DNA from: Rhizobium sp. CB3090
Lineage (GTDB): Bacteria > Pseudomonadota > Alphaproteobacteria > Rhizobiales > Rhizobiaceae
Assembly (NCBI RefSeq): GCF_029714285.1
Contig: NZ_CP121665.1
Coordinates: 1-64,000 of the forward strand
Direction: 5' to 3'
Length of the DNA stretch: 64,000 nt
Part shown: one piece after another, positions 33,649 to 43,669 of the stretch
How the letters are laid out: each line of letters begins with the position of its first letter
How positions within the stretch are numbered: the first letter of the stretch is position 1
Program-made: the position numbers and the translations under genes
Notes under the pieces: generated by a model
What the model was told of the DNA's origin: nothing
The model's input: the letters and a program-made list of their open reading frames with translations, nothing else
The model's database searches: none

Positions 33649-34593
33649 TTACTCACCCCAGACAAGCCCGCCGACGCCCCCACGTGGAGCGATCTCGTCG
33701 ATCCGCTTGAGATCTGCGTTGGTCAGCACCAGCTCCGCAGCCGAAATGTTTTCCGCTACACGTTTCGGGTTGCGAGAGCCAGGGATCGGGACGATGTAGT
33801 CCTTTCGCGTCAAGAGCCAAGCCAACGCAAGCTGGGAGAGGCTGAGACCCTTCTGGGTGGCTAATGAGCCAAGTTCCTTCGCAAGCTCGACGTTCTTGCT
33901 GAAATTCGCCGGCGCCCACCAGCCGAGTTGCTGCCGGAAATCGTCGGCTGCACAGTGGTCGCGGGATGTTACTTGGCCCGTCAGGAAACCGCGCGCCAGC
34001 GGCGAGTATGCAACCAGCCCGATGCCGAGTTCTTCAAGGACCGGCAGCAGCGGCTCCACATCCCGGGCGAAGATGGAATACTGGTATTGCTGCACCGAGA
34101 TGGGGGCAACGGCGCTCGCACGACGGATGGTGTCCTCGTCCGAGTTGGAAAGGCCGAGATATCTCACCTTGCCCGCCCGGACGAACTCCTGCATCACGCC
34201 CACGACGTCTTCGATCGGGACGTTGGGGTCGGGGATGTGTTGGTAGAGCAGATCGATAGTCTCGACGTTCAGGTCCCTGAGACTGGAGTCCACGACTTGA
34301 CGAATAGTGTCCGGCCGGGAGTCGGGAGCGTAGCTTTCCGTCAGGCCGAACTTCGTCGCGATCGTCACCTGGTCGCGGATCGGCCTGAGAGCAATGCCGA
34401 GCAGCTTCTCGCCTTCACCCCAGCCATACATGCGGGCGGTGTCGAAGTGGGTGACGCCGAGCGCATGGGCGCGGCGGATCGCCCTGATCGACTCCTGGTC
34501 GTCGCTCGGGCCGTAACCGATGGCGGTACCCATGGCACCATACCCAATGGCACCGACCGTGAGGCCGTGCCGGCCAAGCTTGCGTTGCTGCAT
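33649..34593 (-). CDS. Aldo/keto reductase
   Basis: A 314-residue NADPH-dependent aldo/keto reductase, a cytosolic (beta/alpha)8 enzyme that reduces carbonyl compounds. Catalytic residues are present: Asp and Tyr in FDTARMYGWGEGEKLLG, Lys in VTIATKFGL, and His in LLYQHIPDPNVPIEDV. The cofactor loop IPGSRNPKRVAEN is also seen. I start at ATG 34593, after GAAAGGACATTC. It is divergent from an AraC regulator, which probably controls it. Substrate unknown. Confidence 0.92.
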   Translation of the reverse strand: MQQRKLGRHGLTVGAIGYGAMGTAIGYGPSDDQESIRAIRRAHALGVTHFDTARMYGWGEGEKLLGIALRPIRDQVTIATKFGLTESYAPDSRPDTIRQVVDSSLRDLNVETIDLLYQHIPDPNVPIEDVVGVMQEFVRAGKVRYLGLSNSDEDTIRRASAVAPISVQQYQYSIFARDVEPLLPVLEELGIGLVAYSPLARGFLTGQVTSRDHCAADDFRQQLGWWAPANFSKNVELAKELGSLATQKGLSLSQLALAWLLTRKDYIVPIPGSRNPKRVAENISAAELVLTNADLKRIDEIAPRGGVGGLVWGE

Positions 34594-34727
34594 CGCGAAT
34601 GTCCTTTCATGTTGGATGTGCCCAGTGTGGCTTTCCCCCATCGACGACGCGATGCTCGATCCTGCCGATTGATTGCCTGATCCTGCCGATCGCTTGACGT
34701 TTCCAGGCGAACGGGAACAATGGTCGC

Positions 34728-35609
34728 ATGACCGATCTTGCCCAACTCAAAGCCATCGTCCTGCGCCATGCCGGCAAGCAGCAACTGAAACTGCCGCGCG
34801 TCAGCGTCAGCACCTTCGACCGACCCTCGGAGCGCGGGTGGTTGGTCTATGACCCGGTTGTCTGCTTCGTGCTGCAAGGATCCAAGCAGGTCTTTATCGG
34901 TGACCAGGTTCTGGAATACGGCGCCGGCCACTGCATGGTGGTGGCAGCCGAACTCGCCGCCATGGGGCAGATCAGCGAGGCTTCACCCAAAGAGCCCTAT
35001 GTCGCGCTCAACCTCTACATCGATCCGGAGGTGATCTCGGCGCTGCTCCTGGAGATGGGCGGCATGCCGGAGCCGCCAACGGACAAAGGCTTCGGCTTCA
35101 GTCCCGCGGGCCCGGCGTTGATCGAGGCTTGGCGGCGCTTCGCCGAACTTCTGGACCGTCCCAGCGAAATTCCGGTCATGGCGCGTCATAGGGAGCACGA
35201 ACTCATGTTCCGCCTCCTCATGGGACCACAGAGCGCGCTGCTTCGGCAGATCGCCGGCGCCGGCAGCCGCCTGTCCCATATCCGGCGGGCCATGGCCTGG
35301 ATTCGCGAGCACTACGCGGAGCATCTGAGTATCGAAGCCATGGCTATGGTAGCCGGGATGAGCCTATCCGTGTTCCATCGCCGCTTCAAAGCGATCAGCG
35401 GATTGAGCCCGCTGCAGTACCAAAAGCAAATCCGCCTGCATGAGGCGCGCCGGCGGCTGATCGCGGAGCACTCGGAAGCGGCGACGGTTGCCTACGCGGT
35501 CGGCTACGAGAGCGTTTCGCAGTTCAGCCGCGAATACAAGCGGCTCTTCGGCGCACCACCCCGGCAGGATGCCGGAAAACTGCAGAACATCGTTGATCCA
35601 GTGCCTTGA
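34728..35609 (+). CDS. AraC family transcriptional regulator
   Basis: A 293-residue regulator. The AraC_N domain is at about 15-165 (YDPVVCFVLQGSKQVFIGD, AELAAMGQISEASP). The two C-terminal helix-turn-helices are at about 195-285 (LSIEAMAMVAGMSLSVFHRR, ATVAYAVGYESVSQFSREYK). Divergent placement with a 134-bp gap suggests that it regulates the aldo/keto reductase gene. This pairing is common in proteobacteria. Confidence 0.92.
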   Translation: MTDLAQLKAIVLRHAGKQQLKLPRVSVSTFDRPSERGWLVYDPVVCFVLQGSKQVFIGDQVLEYGAGHCMVVAAELAAMGQISEASPKEPYVALNLYIDPEVISALLLEMGGMPEPPTDKGFGFSPAGPALIEAWRRFAELLDRPSEIPVMARHREHELMFRLLMGPQSALLRQIAGAGSRLSHIRRAMAWIREHYAEHLSIEAMAMVAGMSLSVFHRRFKAISGLSPLQYQKQIRLHEARRRLIAEHSEAATVAYAVGYESVSQFSREYKRLFGAPPRQDAGKLQNIVDPVP

Positions 35610-35670
35610 GGTCTTCCCACAGCACCTGCGCGAGCCCGTTCGCGCGGAGGCGGGAACGAAAACTGGCGAG

Positions 35671-36063
35671 CTACTTCCCCAGCTGTCTCGACTCTTCCTC
35701 GTGTAACACGCGATGGGCTTCGATCTCGCCCAGATGATCCAGCACCCAAGTCGCCAATTGCATGATCGGTGCGGCAAGAGAACGGCCGAGATCGGTCAGG
35801 CCATATTCGACCTGAGGCGGTATGGTGGGATAGACCTTGCGCGTCACCATCCCGTCCGCTTCCAAGGCCTTTAATGTGCGGGTGAGCATTTGCTGGGAAA
35901 TCCCGCCTATCAGTCGCTTCAACTCGTTGAAGCGCCGCGGCTGGTCGGCCAGCATCGTGATCGCAAGGATGGTCCATTTGTCGCCGATGCGGCCGAGAAT
36001 CGCGTTGACCTTCCGACAATCGGGGTTGGTCCCAGGGGCATTTGGCGGGGCAGGCATATGCAT
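35671..36063 (-). CDS. HxlR family transcriptional regulator
   Basis: A 130-residue MarR-like winged-helix protein of the HxlR family. The N-terminus has DCRKVNAILGRIGDKW; the HTH includes RRFNELKRLIGGISQQMLTR, LKALEADGMVTRKVYP and PPQVEYGLTDLGRSL. HxlR proteins often respond to quinones or electrophiles and repress neighbouring redox genes. It is divergent from the azoreductase gene with an inverted repeat between. Confidence 0.92.
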   Translation of the reverse strand: MHMPAPPNAPGTNPDCRKVNAILGRIGDKWTILAITMLADQPRRFNELKRLIGGISQQMLTRTLKALEADGMVTRKVYPTIPPQVEYGLTDLGRSLAAPIMQLATWVLDHLGEIEAHRVLHEEESRQLGK

Positions 36064-36106
36064 GTGACTAGGCCTTGAAAATATGCGTTCTTGCGGGGTT
36101 GGCGGT

Positions 36107-36139
36107 CAGTATTACATATTTGGTCAGCAAAACATACTG
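36107..36139. promoter_or_regulatory. Inverted repeat in the hxlR-azoR intergenic region, candidate operator
   Basis: CAGTAT (36107-36112) and ATACTG (36134-36139) flank a region with the direct elements TTACATA and AACATA. HxlR-type repressors bind such AT-rich dyads in divergent promoters. The binding is inferred. Confidence 0.5.
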
Positions 36140-36155
36140 CCTTTTGGAGTACGCT

Positions 36156-36773
36156 ATGACCAACATCCTCCTCGTCACCTCGAGCCCACGCGGTCCTCAG
36201 AGCCTGTCTACCCGATTTGCCCGTGAGATCGCTGAGAGCCTCAACGCTCGCTCTGGCCACGCGATTATCGAACGCGACCTTGGGGCAGCACCGCTGCCGC
36301 ATATCACCGCGGCTTACATCGATGGCCGCATCGCCCTGCCCGAGACACGCACCGTAGAACAGATCGAAGCAGTCGATCTCGCCCAAAGCCTTGTCGACGA
36401 GGTTCTGTCCGCCGACGTGATCGTCATTGGCTCGGGCATGATCAACTTCGGCCCGCCGACGCAGCTCAAGGCCTGGTTCGACTATATCACTTGGCCGGGC
36501 GTTACCTTCCGCTACGGCACAACTGGTCCGATGGGTTTGCTGCCGAACAAGAAAGTCTATCTCGTGACCGCAACCGGCGGCGTCTTTTCGGAAGGTGCAA
36601 ATGCGCCGTTCGATTTCCAGACCGCCTATCTCACTCACCTTCTCGGTTTCATCGGCCTCACGGACATCGAAGTGATCCGGGTGGAAGGAACGCTCATAAG
36701 TCCAGATGCAGCCAAGGTTGCCATAGCCTCCACCGAAACAACGATCCGAGCTGCGCTGGAACGCGCCGCGTAA
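36156..36773 (+). CDS. azoR: FMN-dependent NADH-azoreductase
   Basis: A 205-residue flavodoxin-like quinone/azo reductase. FMN-binding signature [15 protein letters not shown] at the N-terminus, [18 protein letters not shown] near 85-100, and [11 protein letters not shown] near 145 fit AzoR. It transfers electrons from NADH to azo dyes or quinones and probably protects against quinone stress. TTTGGAGT precedes the chosen ATG. It is divergent from the HxlR gene. Confidence 0.92.
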   Translation: MTNILLVTSSPRGPQSLSTRFAREIAESLNARSGHAIIERDLGAAPLPHITAAYIDGRIALPETRTVEQIEAVDLAQSLVDEVLSADVIVIGSGMINFGPPTQLKAWFDYITWPGVTFRYGTTGPMGLLPNKKVYLVTATGGVFSEGANAPFDFQTAYLTHLLGFIGLTDIEVIRVEGTLISPDAAKVAIASTETTIRAALERAA

Positions 36774-36795
36774 TTGGCTTCCGGAGTATAACAGG

Positions 36796-37440
36796 ATGAA
36801 GATTGCGCTTTTCGGGGCCACAGGTCCCACCGGAAAATACATAATCGAAGAAGGTCTCAGGCGGGGCTACGAACTCTCCGCCTACACCCGCGATACGGCC
36901 AAACTGTCCGACTATGCCAGCAAGATTGCCATCGTCACCGGAGATCTCAAGGATCGGGAGGCGATCCGGAGAAACATCGCCGGTTCCGATGCGGTGATCA
37001 GCGCCCTTGGCCCGAACGGCGCCAAAACGCAAGAAGCGCTGCCTGTCATGAATGGACTTCGAAACGTGATCTCGGCCATGGACGAATTGGGTGTCCGGCG
37101 GCTTGTTCAGGTCTCGACCTCAAGTCACCGCGATCCACAGGACAGCTTCGATCTGAAGGCGAAGGCTATGGGGATGCTGATCAAGCTTATTGCCCGGGGT
37201 GCCTATGACGACATCAAGGCAATCGGGGCACTGATTTCAGGCTCCGGCCTCGACTGGACCCTGGTGAGGCTTCCCTTCCTCAAGGACGGCCCAGCCAATG
37301 GCGGCCCGGCGGTCGGCTTCTACGGAAAGGCGAAGCTGGGCATGAAGTTGTCTAGAGGCAATCTGGCGAAATTCCTGTTCGATCAGGTTTCGAGCAGAGA
37401 GTTTGTGCGGGCCGCCCCTGGCATTGCCGACCGTTCATAA
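36796..37440 (+). CDS. NAD(P)H-binding atypical short-chain dehydrogenase
   Basis: A 214-residue protein of the NAD(P)-binding NmrA/SDR-a5 type. The Rossmann glycine motif is MKIALFGATGPTGKYI; SALGPNG and the LDWTLVRLPFLKD region follow the family pattern. It lies 22 bp after azoR and is probably co-transcribed under HxlR control. It could be a quinone or flavin reductase-like redox sensor. Substrate unknown. Confidence 0.88.
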   Translation: MKIALFGATGPTGKYIIEEGLRRGYELSAYTRDTAKLSDYASKIAIVTGDLKDREAIRRNIAGSDAVISALGPNGAKTQEALPVMNGLRNVISAMDELGVRRLVQVSTSSHRDPQDSFDLKAKAMGMLIKLIARGAYDDIKAIGALISGSGLDWTLVRLPFLKDGPANGGPAVGFYGKAKLGMKLSRGNLAKFLFDQVSSREFVRAAPGIADRS

Positions 37441-37552
37441 ACCGATATGGAAGCTGGCAGTATGCGGGCAACCTGCAGGAACATTGATGTTCATCTCGCC
37501 ACGTCCGGGAGGCTCGCGACGGGCCAGCAATCAGACTAACAGAGGAAAGACC

Positions 37553-38290
37553 ATGAAAGTCGAGATCTGGTCCGATATTGCCTGCCCTTGGTGCTACATC
37601 GCCAAACATCGCTTCGACGCCGCCCTGTCGCAGTTCGAGCACCGCGAACAGGTGGATGTCATCTGGCGCAGCTACCAGCTCGACCCGGATGCACCGCCCG
37701 TTACCAACAAGAACCTCAACGACATCTTGTCGGAAAAACACGGCTTGAGCATTGAGGAGGCCGTCGCGATGAATGACCAGATGCGTCGGCTCGGCGCGCG
37801 GGAAGGACTTGACTACAAGTTCGATCGGGCACGCTACGGCAATTCGTTCGATGCGCACCGGCTGATCCACTTCGCACGCAGCCGAGGCGTGCAAACGGGG
37901 ATGGAGGAGCGTCTGTTCAGGGCCTACTTCAGTGAGGGCAAGGCGCTCGGTGATATAGATACCCTGGTCGAGCTTGCCGGAGAGATCGGCATCAATGCCG
38001 ATGAAGCACATGTGGTCCTCGTCAGCGATGCTTTCGCCGATCAGGTTCGGGCGGACACGCAGACTGCGCGACGGCTGGGTCTCAAGGGTGTCCCATTTTT
38101 CATGATCGGCGAGAAATTCGGCATCGCCGGCGCACAGACGTCACAGAGCTTCCGGGACGCGCTGGCGCAGGCCTGGATGGAGGCACATCCGCGCGGCAGC
38201 ATTTCAGGGGCTGCCATCGTCGACGCAGGCTGCTGCACGGACGACGGCTGCGAGGCTCTGAAATCCAAGGCCATTGGAAAGGCTGACTGA
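37553..38290 (+). CDS. DsbA family oxidoreductase (FrnE-like)
   Basis: A 245-residue thioredoxin-fold protein of the DsbA/FrnE family. The active-site motif CPWC is at residues 10-13 (SDIACPWCYIAKHRF), and GVPFFMIGEKFGIAGAQ near 180 includes the conserved cis-Pro. There is no signal peptide, so it is cytosolic. The C-terminus has an unusual Cys cluster (DAGCCTDDGCE). AGAGGAAAG precedes the ATG. It lies in the same direction as the azoR unit and probably works in thiol or quinone stress. Confidence 0.9.
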   Translation: MKVEIWSDIACPWCYIAKHRFDAALSQFEHREQVDVIWRSYQLDPDAPPVTNKNLNDILSEKHGLSIEEAVAMNDQMRRLGAREGLDYKFDRARYGNSFDAHRLIHFARSRGVQTGMEERLFRAYFSEGKALGDIDTLVELAGEIGINADEAHVVLVSDAFADQVRADTQTARRLGLKGVPFFMIGEKFGIAGAQTSQSFRDALAQAWMEAHPRGSISGAAIVDAGCCTDDGCEALKSKAIGKAD

Positions 38291-38510
38291 ATTCTCAGCA
38301 GTGTCCGCTCTGGTCCAGAATGGCCCGGCAGGGAAAAGCCGCCGGTTTCGACTGGTCCATCAGGCCTTATCGGCATGACATGAAACCGCTGGCCAAGCTC
38401 TTTGCAGAGTGCGGTGGCGACAGCGGGTCCGATCGGGGGACGCGCGGTGCGGCGACGGGGCTTGACCGGGTATGACCTAAAGCGGACATGTTGCTTCGCG
38501 TTGTTACCGA
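38291..38510. other. Intergenic region before the LysR relic
   Basis: 220 bp with no supported gene and no clear terminator. Possibly remnant sequence from the deletion event downstream. Confidence 0.35.
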
Positions 38511-40718
38511 TCAGTTCTCCCTTCTGTCGCGCAGGAGAAAGTCACTTTGAACAGAAAGTCGCCGGTCTATCTCAACGCGTTGCGTGCCTTCGAGGCCAGT
38601 GCGCGCCATGGCAGCTTTTCCGGCGCGGCCGAAGAGCTGAATGTGACCGCGGCCGCGGTCGGACAAATGGTGCGCGGACTGGAAGAATGGCTGGGCATGC
38701 CGCTGTTTCATCGCAGCGCAACCGGGAAGGCCCGGCTGACCCCGACCGAAAATGCCGATCGCGCGCTGCCGGATATCCGCGCCGGGCTTGATCGACTCGG
38801 CATGGGCCTGGATCGTCTTCGCGAATCTACCACCGGCGGCATCCAAAGTCACCGTCAGCCCTGCTTTTGCCGCCAATTGGCTGCTGCCGCGTATCGATCG
38901 GTTCCAAACGAGATGTCCGGACACCGATATTCGCCTCGAGACGAGCTTGAAGCTTGTTTGCTCTTTTTGATTGGGATCGATCTCGACAAAAAGATCTGTC
39001 TTGGCAGCACTGGCGAAAAGCGCTTCATTGCTCATGGAGGCGATCTCGCGGCCGCTTAATACACGCTCGCCCTTCAACCCCACCATCTTTGCCAGATGCG
39101 CAACGACATAACGATTGTCTCCCGAGATGATTTTGATGCCGATCCCCCTTTTGCGAAGTCCTTTAAGAGCCTCTTTCACGCCAGCCTTGGCGGGATCGAG
39201 AAACAAGAGAAACCCTTCCAGGCAAAGGCCGATTTCATCTCCCTTGTCGGGCACCGTCTTTTGTTGGTCGAATGGGCGCGTCGCCACTGCAATGACGCGA
39301 ATTCCGTCCTCGCTCCACCGCTGATAGCGTTCTTCAATTTCGGCTCGAAATTCCGCATTGATCGGTTTGACGGCGTCGCCTGCTTTCGCTGTCGCGCAAA
39401 TGTCCAGGAGGGTGGTGACCGCACCCTTGCAGATCAGTTGGGCACCACCCTGCTCAGCGACGACTACCGAAAGCCGCTTTCTGGCGAAATCATAGGGAAT
39501 CTCGCCCAGCTTTCGATAAGCCGCGAGCAAGGCATCCGGCTTTTCGGCAAGGATGGCATCGTCGAGGGGATTTTTGAGACCCGCCTGCAGGCCGGCGTTA
39601 AGAATGGCGAGCAATTTCACCCTGTCAGAGAGTTGACCAGTTACGTCGATACATCTGTCGAGGTGGATTGCTCCTTCCGTCAGGGTCCCGGTCTTGTCCG
39701 TGCACAGAAGATCCATGCTGCCCAGATTTTCCATGGCCTCGAGACGGCGGATGATGACGCCCTGTCGCGCCATGACGCGGGCGCCGCGCGCAAGCGTTAC
39801 ACTGATGATGGCCGGCAACAGCTCTGGCGTCAGTCCCACGGCGAGTGCCAGCGAAAACAGCAATGAGTCGACAAGCGGACGATGTAGGAGAAGGTTGGCA
39901 ATGAAGACGACGAAGACGATGACCAACATGATCCTGGTCATCAGATAACCGAAGCTGCGAATGCCCCGAGCGAAATCCGTTTCGGGAACTTCACGCGTAA
40001 CGGCCTCGGCAATCGAAGCGAATTCCGTGCTGTTGCCCGTCTTCACGGCAAGCGCGGTAGCGATGCCGCTTCTAACTGATGTGCCGGTGAATACGCAGTT
40101 CAAGCGATCATCAATCGGGGTGTCGGGCGTAGATATGCCCGGCGATTTGGCGATAGGAAACGTCTCCCCGGTCAGCGCCGCTTCGGTCACGTTGAGATCT
40201 TGCGCCGTCAGAAGAACGGAATCCGCTGGCACCAGACTGCCTGCGGACAATTTGATGATGTCGCCAGGTACGACGTGGCCGACCTGTATCGTCTGCTCCT
40301 TCCCATCGCGAATGACGGTAGCAGTCGGCGAAATGCTGCGCCGGAGCGATTCTACTGCATGCGAGGCGGAAAATTCCTGCGAAAATCCAAGAAGACAGCT
40401 CGCTCCGACGATACAGCCTATAATCACGGCATCGTGCATTTCCCCCGCTGCCGCCGCGACAAAGGCTGCGAAGATAAGAATTAAGACCAGGGGGCTGAAA
40501 AACTGCTTCAACAAAAGCCGGAAAGCATCTGCGTGACCAGTGGCGTTGAGCGTGTTCAAGCCGTAGGTCTGCAGCCGCGCTGCAGCTTCTATGGCGGACA
40601 AGCCGGTCGGCTGCGATTTGTATTCAGCAAACAACTGCGCAATGGATCTTGCCCAGTAGGGAAATGGAGGCTCCAAGACCCGGTGCTTTAGCCCGACATT
40701 CTCGGTCGAATTGTCCAT
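38511..40718 (-). pseudogene. MgtA-type P-type ATPase truncated and fused to LysR relic
   Basis: The first about 585 residues are a magnesium-type P-type ATPase: LTGETFPIAKSP, the PEL transmembrane motif (LTPELLPAIISVT) and the phosphorylation site CTDKTGTLTEG, then IKIISGDNRYV. At DLFVEIDPNQKEQ the homology stops near 38960. The following 150 codons are the antisense of the LysR fragment. The hinge motif GDGINDAP and the last membrane helices are lost, so it cannot be a working transporter. The start at 40718 follows GGGAGCAG. An FNR/FixK-like box (40766-40779) lies 47 bp upstream. Confidence 0.85.
38547..38950 (+). pseudogene. LysR family regulator, 3'-truncated and frameshifted
   Basis: It starts MNRKSPVYLNALRAFEASAR, a GcvA-like LysR HTH (SFSGAAEELNVTAAAVGQMV). 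Near 38830 the frame shifts; the next part reads KVTVSPAFAANWLLPRIDRF and DTDIRLETS, the start of the effector domain. At about 38950 it runs into the truncated ATPase on the other strand. About two-thirds of the gene is missing. Confidence 0.8.
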
Positions 40719-40765
40719 GGTTCTGCTCCCTGGGAAAAACAATCGCACGAGCGGCAGAGAGAACA

Positions 40766-40779
40766 TTGATAAGGGTCAA
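40766..40779. promoter_or_regulatory. FNR/FixK-type box upstream of the ATPase gene
   Basis: Read on the minus strand it is TTGAC-CCTT-ATCAA, a near-perfect match to the FNR/FixK consensus TTGAT-N4-ATCAA. It is 47 bp before the ATG, close to where an activator site would sit. It implies low-oxygen induction of the original ATPase gene. Confidence 0.65.
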
Positions 40780-40934
40780 TTCCCCGCTTTTCTCATACCC
40801 CGACAAAGTCATCGGCTGTTGCTTGGGACGGTAGTCGAGCGGCCGCGTCGACAGGGCGCTGACGATCTCCGGCTCTGCGATTGAGCGGAGCCGCGATGTT
40901 GGTGCCTTGAGGCACCACACCATTTCCTGAACTG

Positions 40935-41660
40935 TCAATCGAGTCTGGCGGTGAACACATAGCCGACGCCGCGTACGGCCTTGATGAACTGCGGCTTCTT
41001 CGGGTCGGTTTCGATTTTGCGACGGAGTCGGACGATCTGAGCGTCGATCGTACGGTCGAAGGCTTCGAGGCTTCGACCCCTCGTCAGATCCATCAGCACA
41101 TCGCGGGTCAGGACTCGGCCAGCATGCCGCACGAAGATCGTCAGCATATCGAATTCGCCGGTCGTCAGCTCAACTTCTTCGCCTTCCGGATCGAGAAGTT
41201 GGCGGCGGCTGATGTTAAGCTTCCAATCTTCGAAACCGATGGTCTCCTCGCTCGCTGTTTCGACATTGCGCGGCAAAGGCTGCCGGCGGCGCAGGATCGA
41301 CTTCAGACGCGCATGCACTTCCCGAAGATGGAATGGTTTGGCGATGTAATCGTCAGCGCCGACTTCAAGGCCGACGATTCGGTCAACAACATCGTCGCGG
41401 CCAGTGAGCATCATGATTGGCACATCAGACTGGGCGCGGATTTCGCGGGCAAGATCGAGGCCGTCCACCCCGCCAGGAAGGACGAGATCGAGCAGAATTG
41501 CGTGGAAACTCTGCTGGCGAAGGCGCACCCGCATTTCCACACCATCGGAGGCAGAAGACACCGTGTAGCCCTCATCCTCGAAATAGCGCGTCAACATCTG
41601 GCGAATACGCGGATCATCATCGACGACGAGAAGATGCACGTCATGGTGAACTGTTGCCAT
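40935..41660 (-). CDS. OmpR/PhoB family response regulator
   Basis: A 241-residue two-component regulator. The receiver domain has the acidic pocket (LLVVDDDPRIRQ), the phosphoacceptor Asp in HAILLDLVLPGGVDG, and Lys in DDYIAKPFHLRE. The C-terminal winged helix is complete (LTTGEFDMLTIFVRHAGR, TIDAQIVRLRRKIE). No histidine kinase is adjacent, so it is an orphan; the kinase at 62 kb is 20 kb away. It is separated from the truncated ATPase gene by 168 bp and could have regulated it. Confidence 0.92.
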   Translation of the reverse strand: MATVHHDVHLLVVDDDPRIRQMLTRYFEDEGYTVSSASDGVEMRVRLRQQSFHAILLDLVLPGGVDGLDLAREIRAQSDVPIMMLTGRDDVVDRIVGLEVGADDYIAKPFHLREVHARLKSILRRRQPLPRNVETASEETIGFEDWKLNISRRQLLDPEGEEVELTTGEFDMLTIFVRHAGRVLTRDVLMDLTRGRSLEAFDRTIDAQIVRLRRKIETDPKKPQFIKAVRGVGYVFTARLD

Positions 41661-41940
41661 GGTCCGTCGTTCGCCTAGCGTTGTTGGTACTCAACTGCAC
41701 CGTCTTTAACACGCGCAGCATCGGCATGTCACCGGCGACCAAACAATGGTCCCCATCGACGGCACCGAAGGACGAACATGTCGCAAATCATGTCCACCCG
41801 GGCGCATTAATACGATCAAGGCGCTCGTTTGAACGGAACTGTGAAGCAGCTCCGCTCGCGTCGCATTCGGCAGGGCATGAAATAACGGGAATTCATCCAG
41901 TGTGCCCTCCGCGTGGCCCATGGTCCTCTGTTTTTCACAT
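41661..41940. other. Intergenic region
   Basis: 280 bp with no supported gene. It separates the response regulator from the LysE relic. Confidence 0.4.
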
Positions 41941-42538
41941 CTATTTCGTCTTGCCTGCCGCATCTCGCCCGGCAACGTATCGCAACCGTCGGTCATACTC
42001 ATCTTTAGGCAGCCACCAACGCGCGGCGCCGAGCCGGCGCGCAATCTTGGGCATTCCTGCGGAGCGGCTAATGATGAGCCGTCCGACTGTCAGCCAGACG
42101 TTTGACGTAGCGATTACGGTCGGCACGAAAACCCAAAGGGCGGCCAGCGAAATGGTGCCCGCTTGTGAGGGCCTCATGGTGAGGCCGATGATGACCGCCT
42201 TCGGGCTCAGCAAGGTAGTCACAAACAGTTGCTTTCCGCCAATAGCCGCAGGCTGCATTGGCGGTATAGGGTGCCCAGAGCTTGATCGCCAAATAAGAGA
42301 CCCACGTCGCGGCCAGCAATTTGACTCCCTGAGTGATGGTCCGATGCTCGTGACGCAATGGTCCCCCGATTCCGGAGACGGCGATCACCACGGCGGCATA
42401 GGCCGAGACGGCGATTGCCAGCAGCGATGTGAAGCGCAAGGGCGTTAGGCCCTCTGCCGAGAATGCGAGAACTGTGTTCGTTGGACCTGGCAGGATCAGA
42501 AGAGCGAAGGCTGCGATAAAGAAATGTGAGATATCCAT
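41941..42538 (-). pseudogene. LysE family exporter, frameshifted
   Basis: It starts MDISHFFIAAFALLILPGPT, the standard LysE/RhtB N-terminus, and runs to about KLWAPYTANA near 42258. Then one frame change leads to AAIGGKQLFVTTLLSPKAV, TISLAALWVFVPTVIATSN and SAGMPKIARRLGAARWWL. Both halves keep the hydrophobic pattern of an amino-acid exporter. A single indel near 42255-42262 explains the break; the 3' end is also altered. Confidence 0.75.
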
Positions 42539-42663
42539 TTACGGGGTTCCAAAGTTTGCTCGCTTCTATTGGCACACGACACATGGAGGGCAATTGATTA
42601 AAGTCATTTTGGGATGGAACCAGCCTCCCGCTTGTGAGTTGAAATCGATTGGAGGACATCCCC

Positions 42664-42882
42664 ATGCCTCGCTTGATTTCATTCATGCTCACGCGGCTTT
42701 TGATTGGTTTTGCAATGGGCACCGTGGTCGGCCTGATAATATGGACGAACGGTGTCTCATCGGTCGCTTCATCGCTCGTTACTCCGGAGCGCTACATAGC
42801 ATTCGGAATGTTCGTCTACCTTTTCGCCAGCACAATCGGCATCAGCTATTTCTCGACGGCGCTTTTCCTGGATGATCTTTAG
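42664..42882 (+). CDS. Small two-helix membrane protein
   Basis: A 72-residue protein from an ATG preceded by TTGGAGGACATCCCC. Two hydrophobic segments (about 8-28 and 45-66) indicate an integral membrane protein (LLIGFAMGTVVGLIIW and MFVYLFASTIGISYFSTALF). I do not recognise the family. TTGATTAAAGTCAT at about 42594 is a weak FNR-like sequence upstream. Confidence 0.65.
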   Translation: MPRLISFMLTRLLIGFAMGTVVGLIIWTNGVSSVASSLVTPERYIAFGMFVYLFASTIGISYFSTALFLDDL

Positions 42883-42883
42883 A

Positions 42884-43418
42884 GTGAGACGTCGTCACGT
42901 GGGAAGCCCAGAACGGCGCGCGGATCTCCACCGACACCGCTGTTTGAACCGAGGAATTCGAGAACATCCAGGTGACAGCGACGCTCGAGTTTGTAGTTCG
43001 TTCCTCATCGTTCCGATCCTTCCATGCGGAGCTCTGGGTGCCCATTGCCGCTCCTGCGAGGCTCATTCGACTGAGCACGACCGCCTTAAGAAGTTGCGAC
43101 CAAAGCCGCGCCTGCAGCGCCATGTCCTCGAAGAGCATGACCGCTTCTTCAAGCTCTCCTCGCTCGGCATACGAGTCCAACTCTTCCAGTCCGGTGGTGA
43201 GGTCGACGAGGGTGGCTACTTTCACACGTTGTCGAAGCGCGAGATGGTAGAGCTCTTGAACGATCGATTTTCCTTTTGGACGGCTCCACCCTCGTCAAAA
43301 CCTCACCGACGGCCGACGAGCAGTCGTATTCGGGGTCGAGTCGCCTGGTGAGCACCTTTATCTGACGGGTGGTGGAGACGTCCCACTCATCCGGCGACGG
43401 TCTGAGAGTTGAAGGCAT
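42884..43418 (-). pseudogene. Possible decayed gene of unknown family
   Basis: On the minus strand, one frame gives MPSTLRPSPDEWDVSTTRQ and DPEYDCSSAVGEVLTRVEP. A second, overlapping frame continues as ELYHLALRQRVKVATLVDL and LEELDSYAERGELEEAVMLF. Both parts look protein-like and could be one gene with a frameshift near 43260. I cannot name a family, and it may be chance. Confidence 0.3.
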
Positions 43419-43669
43419 CAGTTTCCCGCTTTACATTCGATTGCTTTCAGCCACATTGTCTCGGCCAAGATACCTGGCCTCGACATATCCGATCGGTCCA
43501 AGCATCGGCACGAACAGGGGTGCCATATGGGGACGTCTTCATTGGCTGTATCGTACCCATTTTGTTGCCGGCCTTACTTGTTCGGCATCAAACAGAACGT
43601 GCGTTACGCCCGCTCTAGCGAAGACCACACCTCGTCATGTCTTCGGTCCATACCCTGATCGGCTGCCGG
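43419..43669. other. Intergenic region downstream of nnrR
   Basis: About 250 bp with no supported gene or terminator. Confidence 0.35.
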
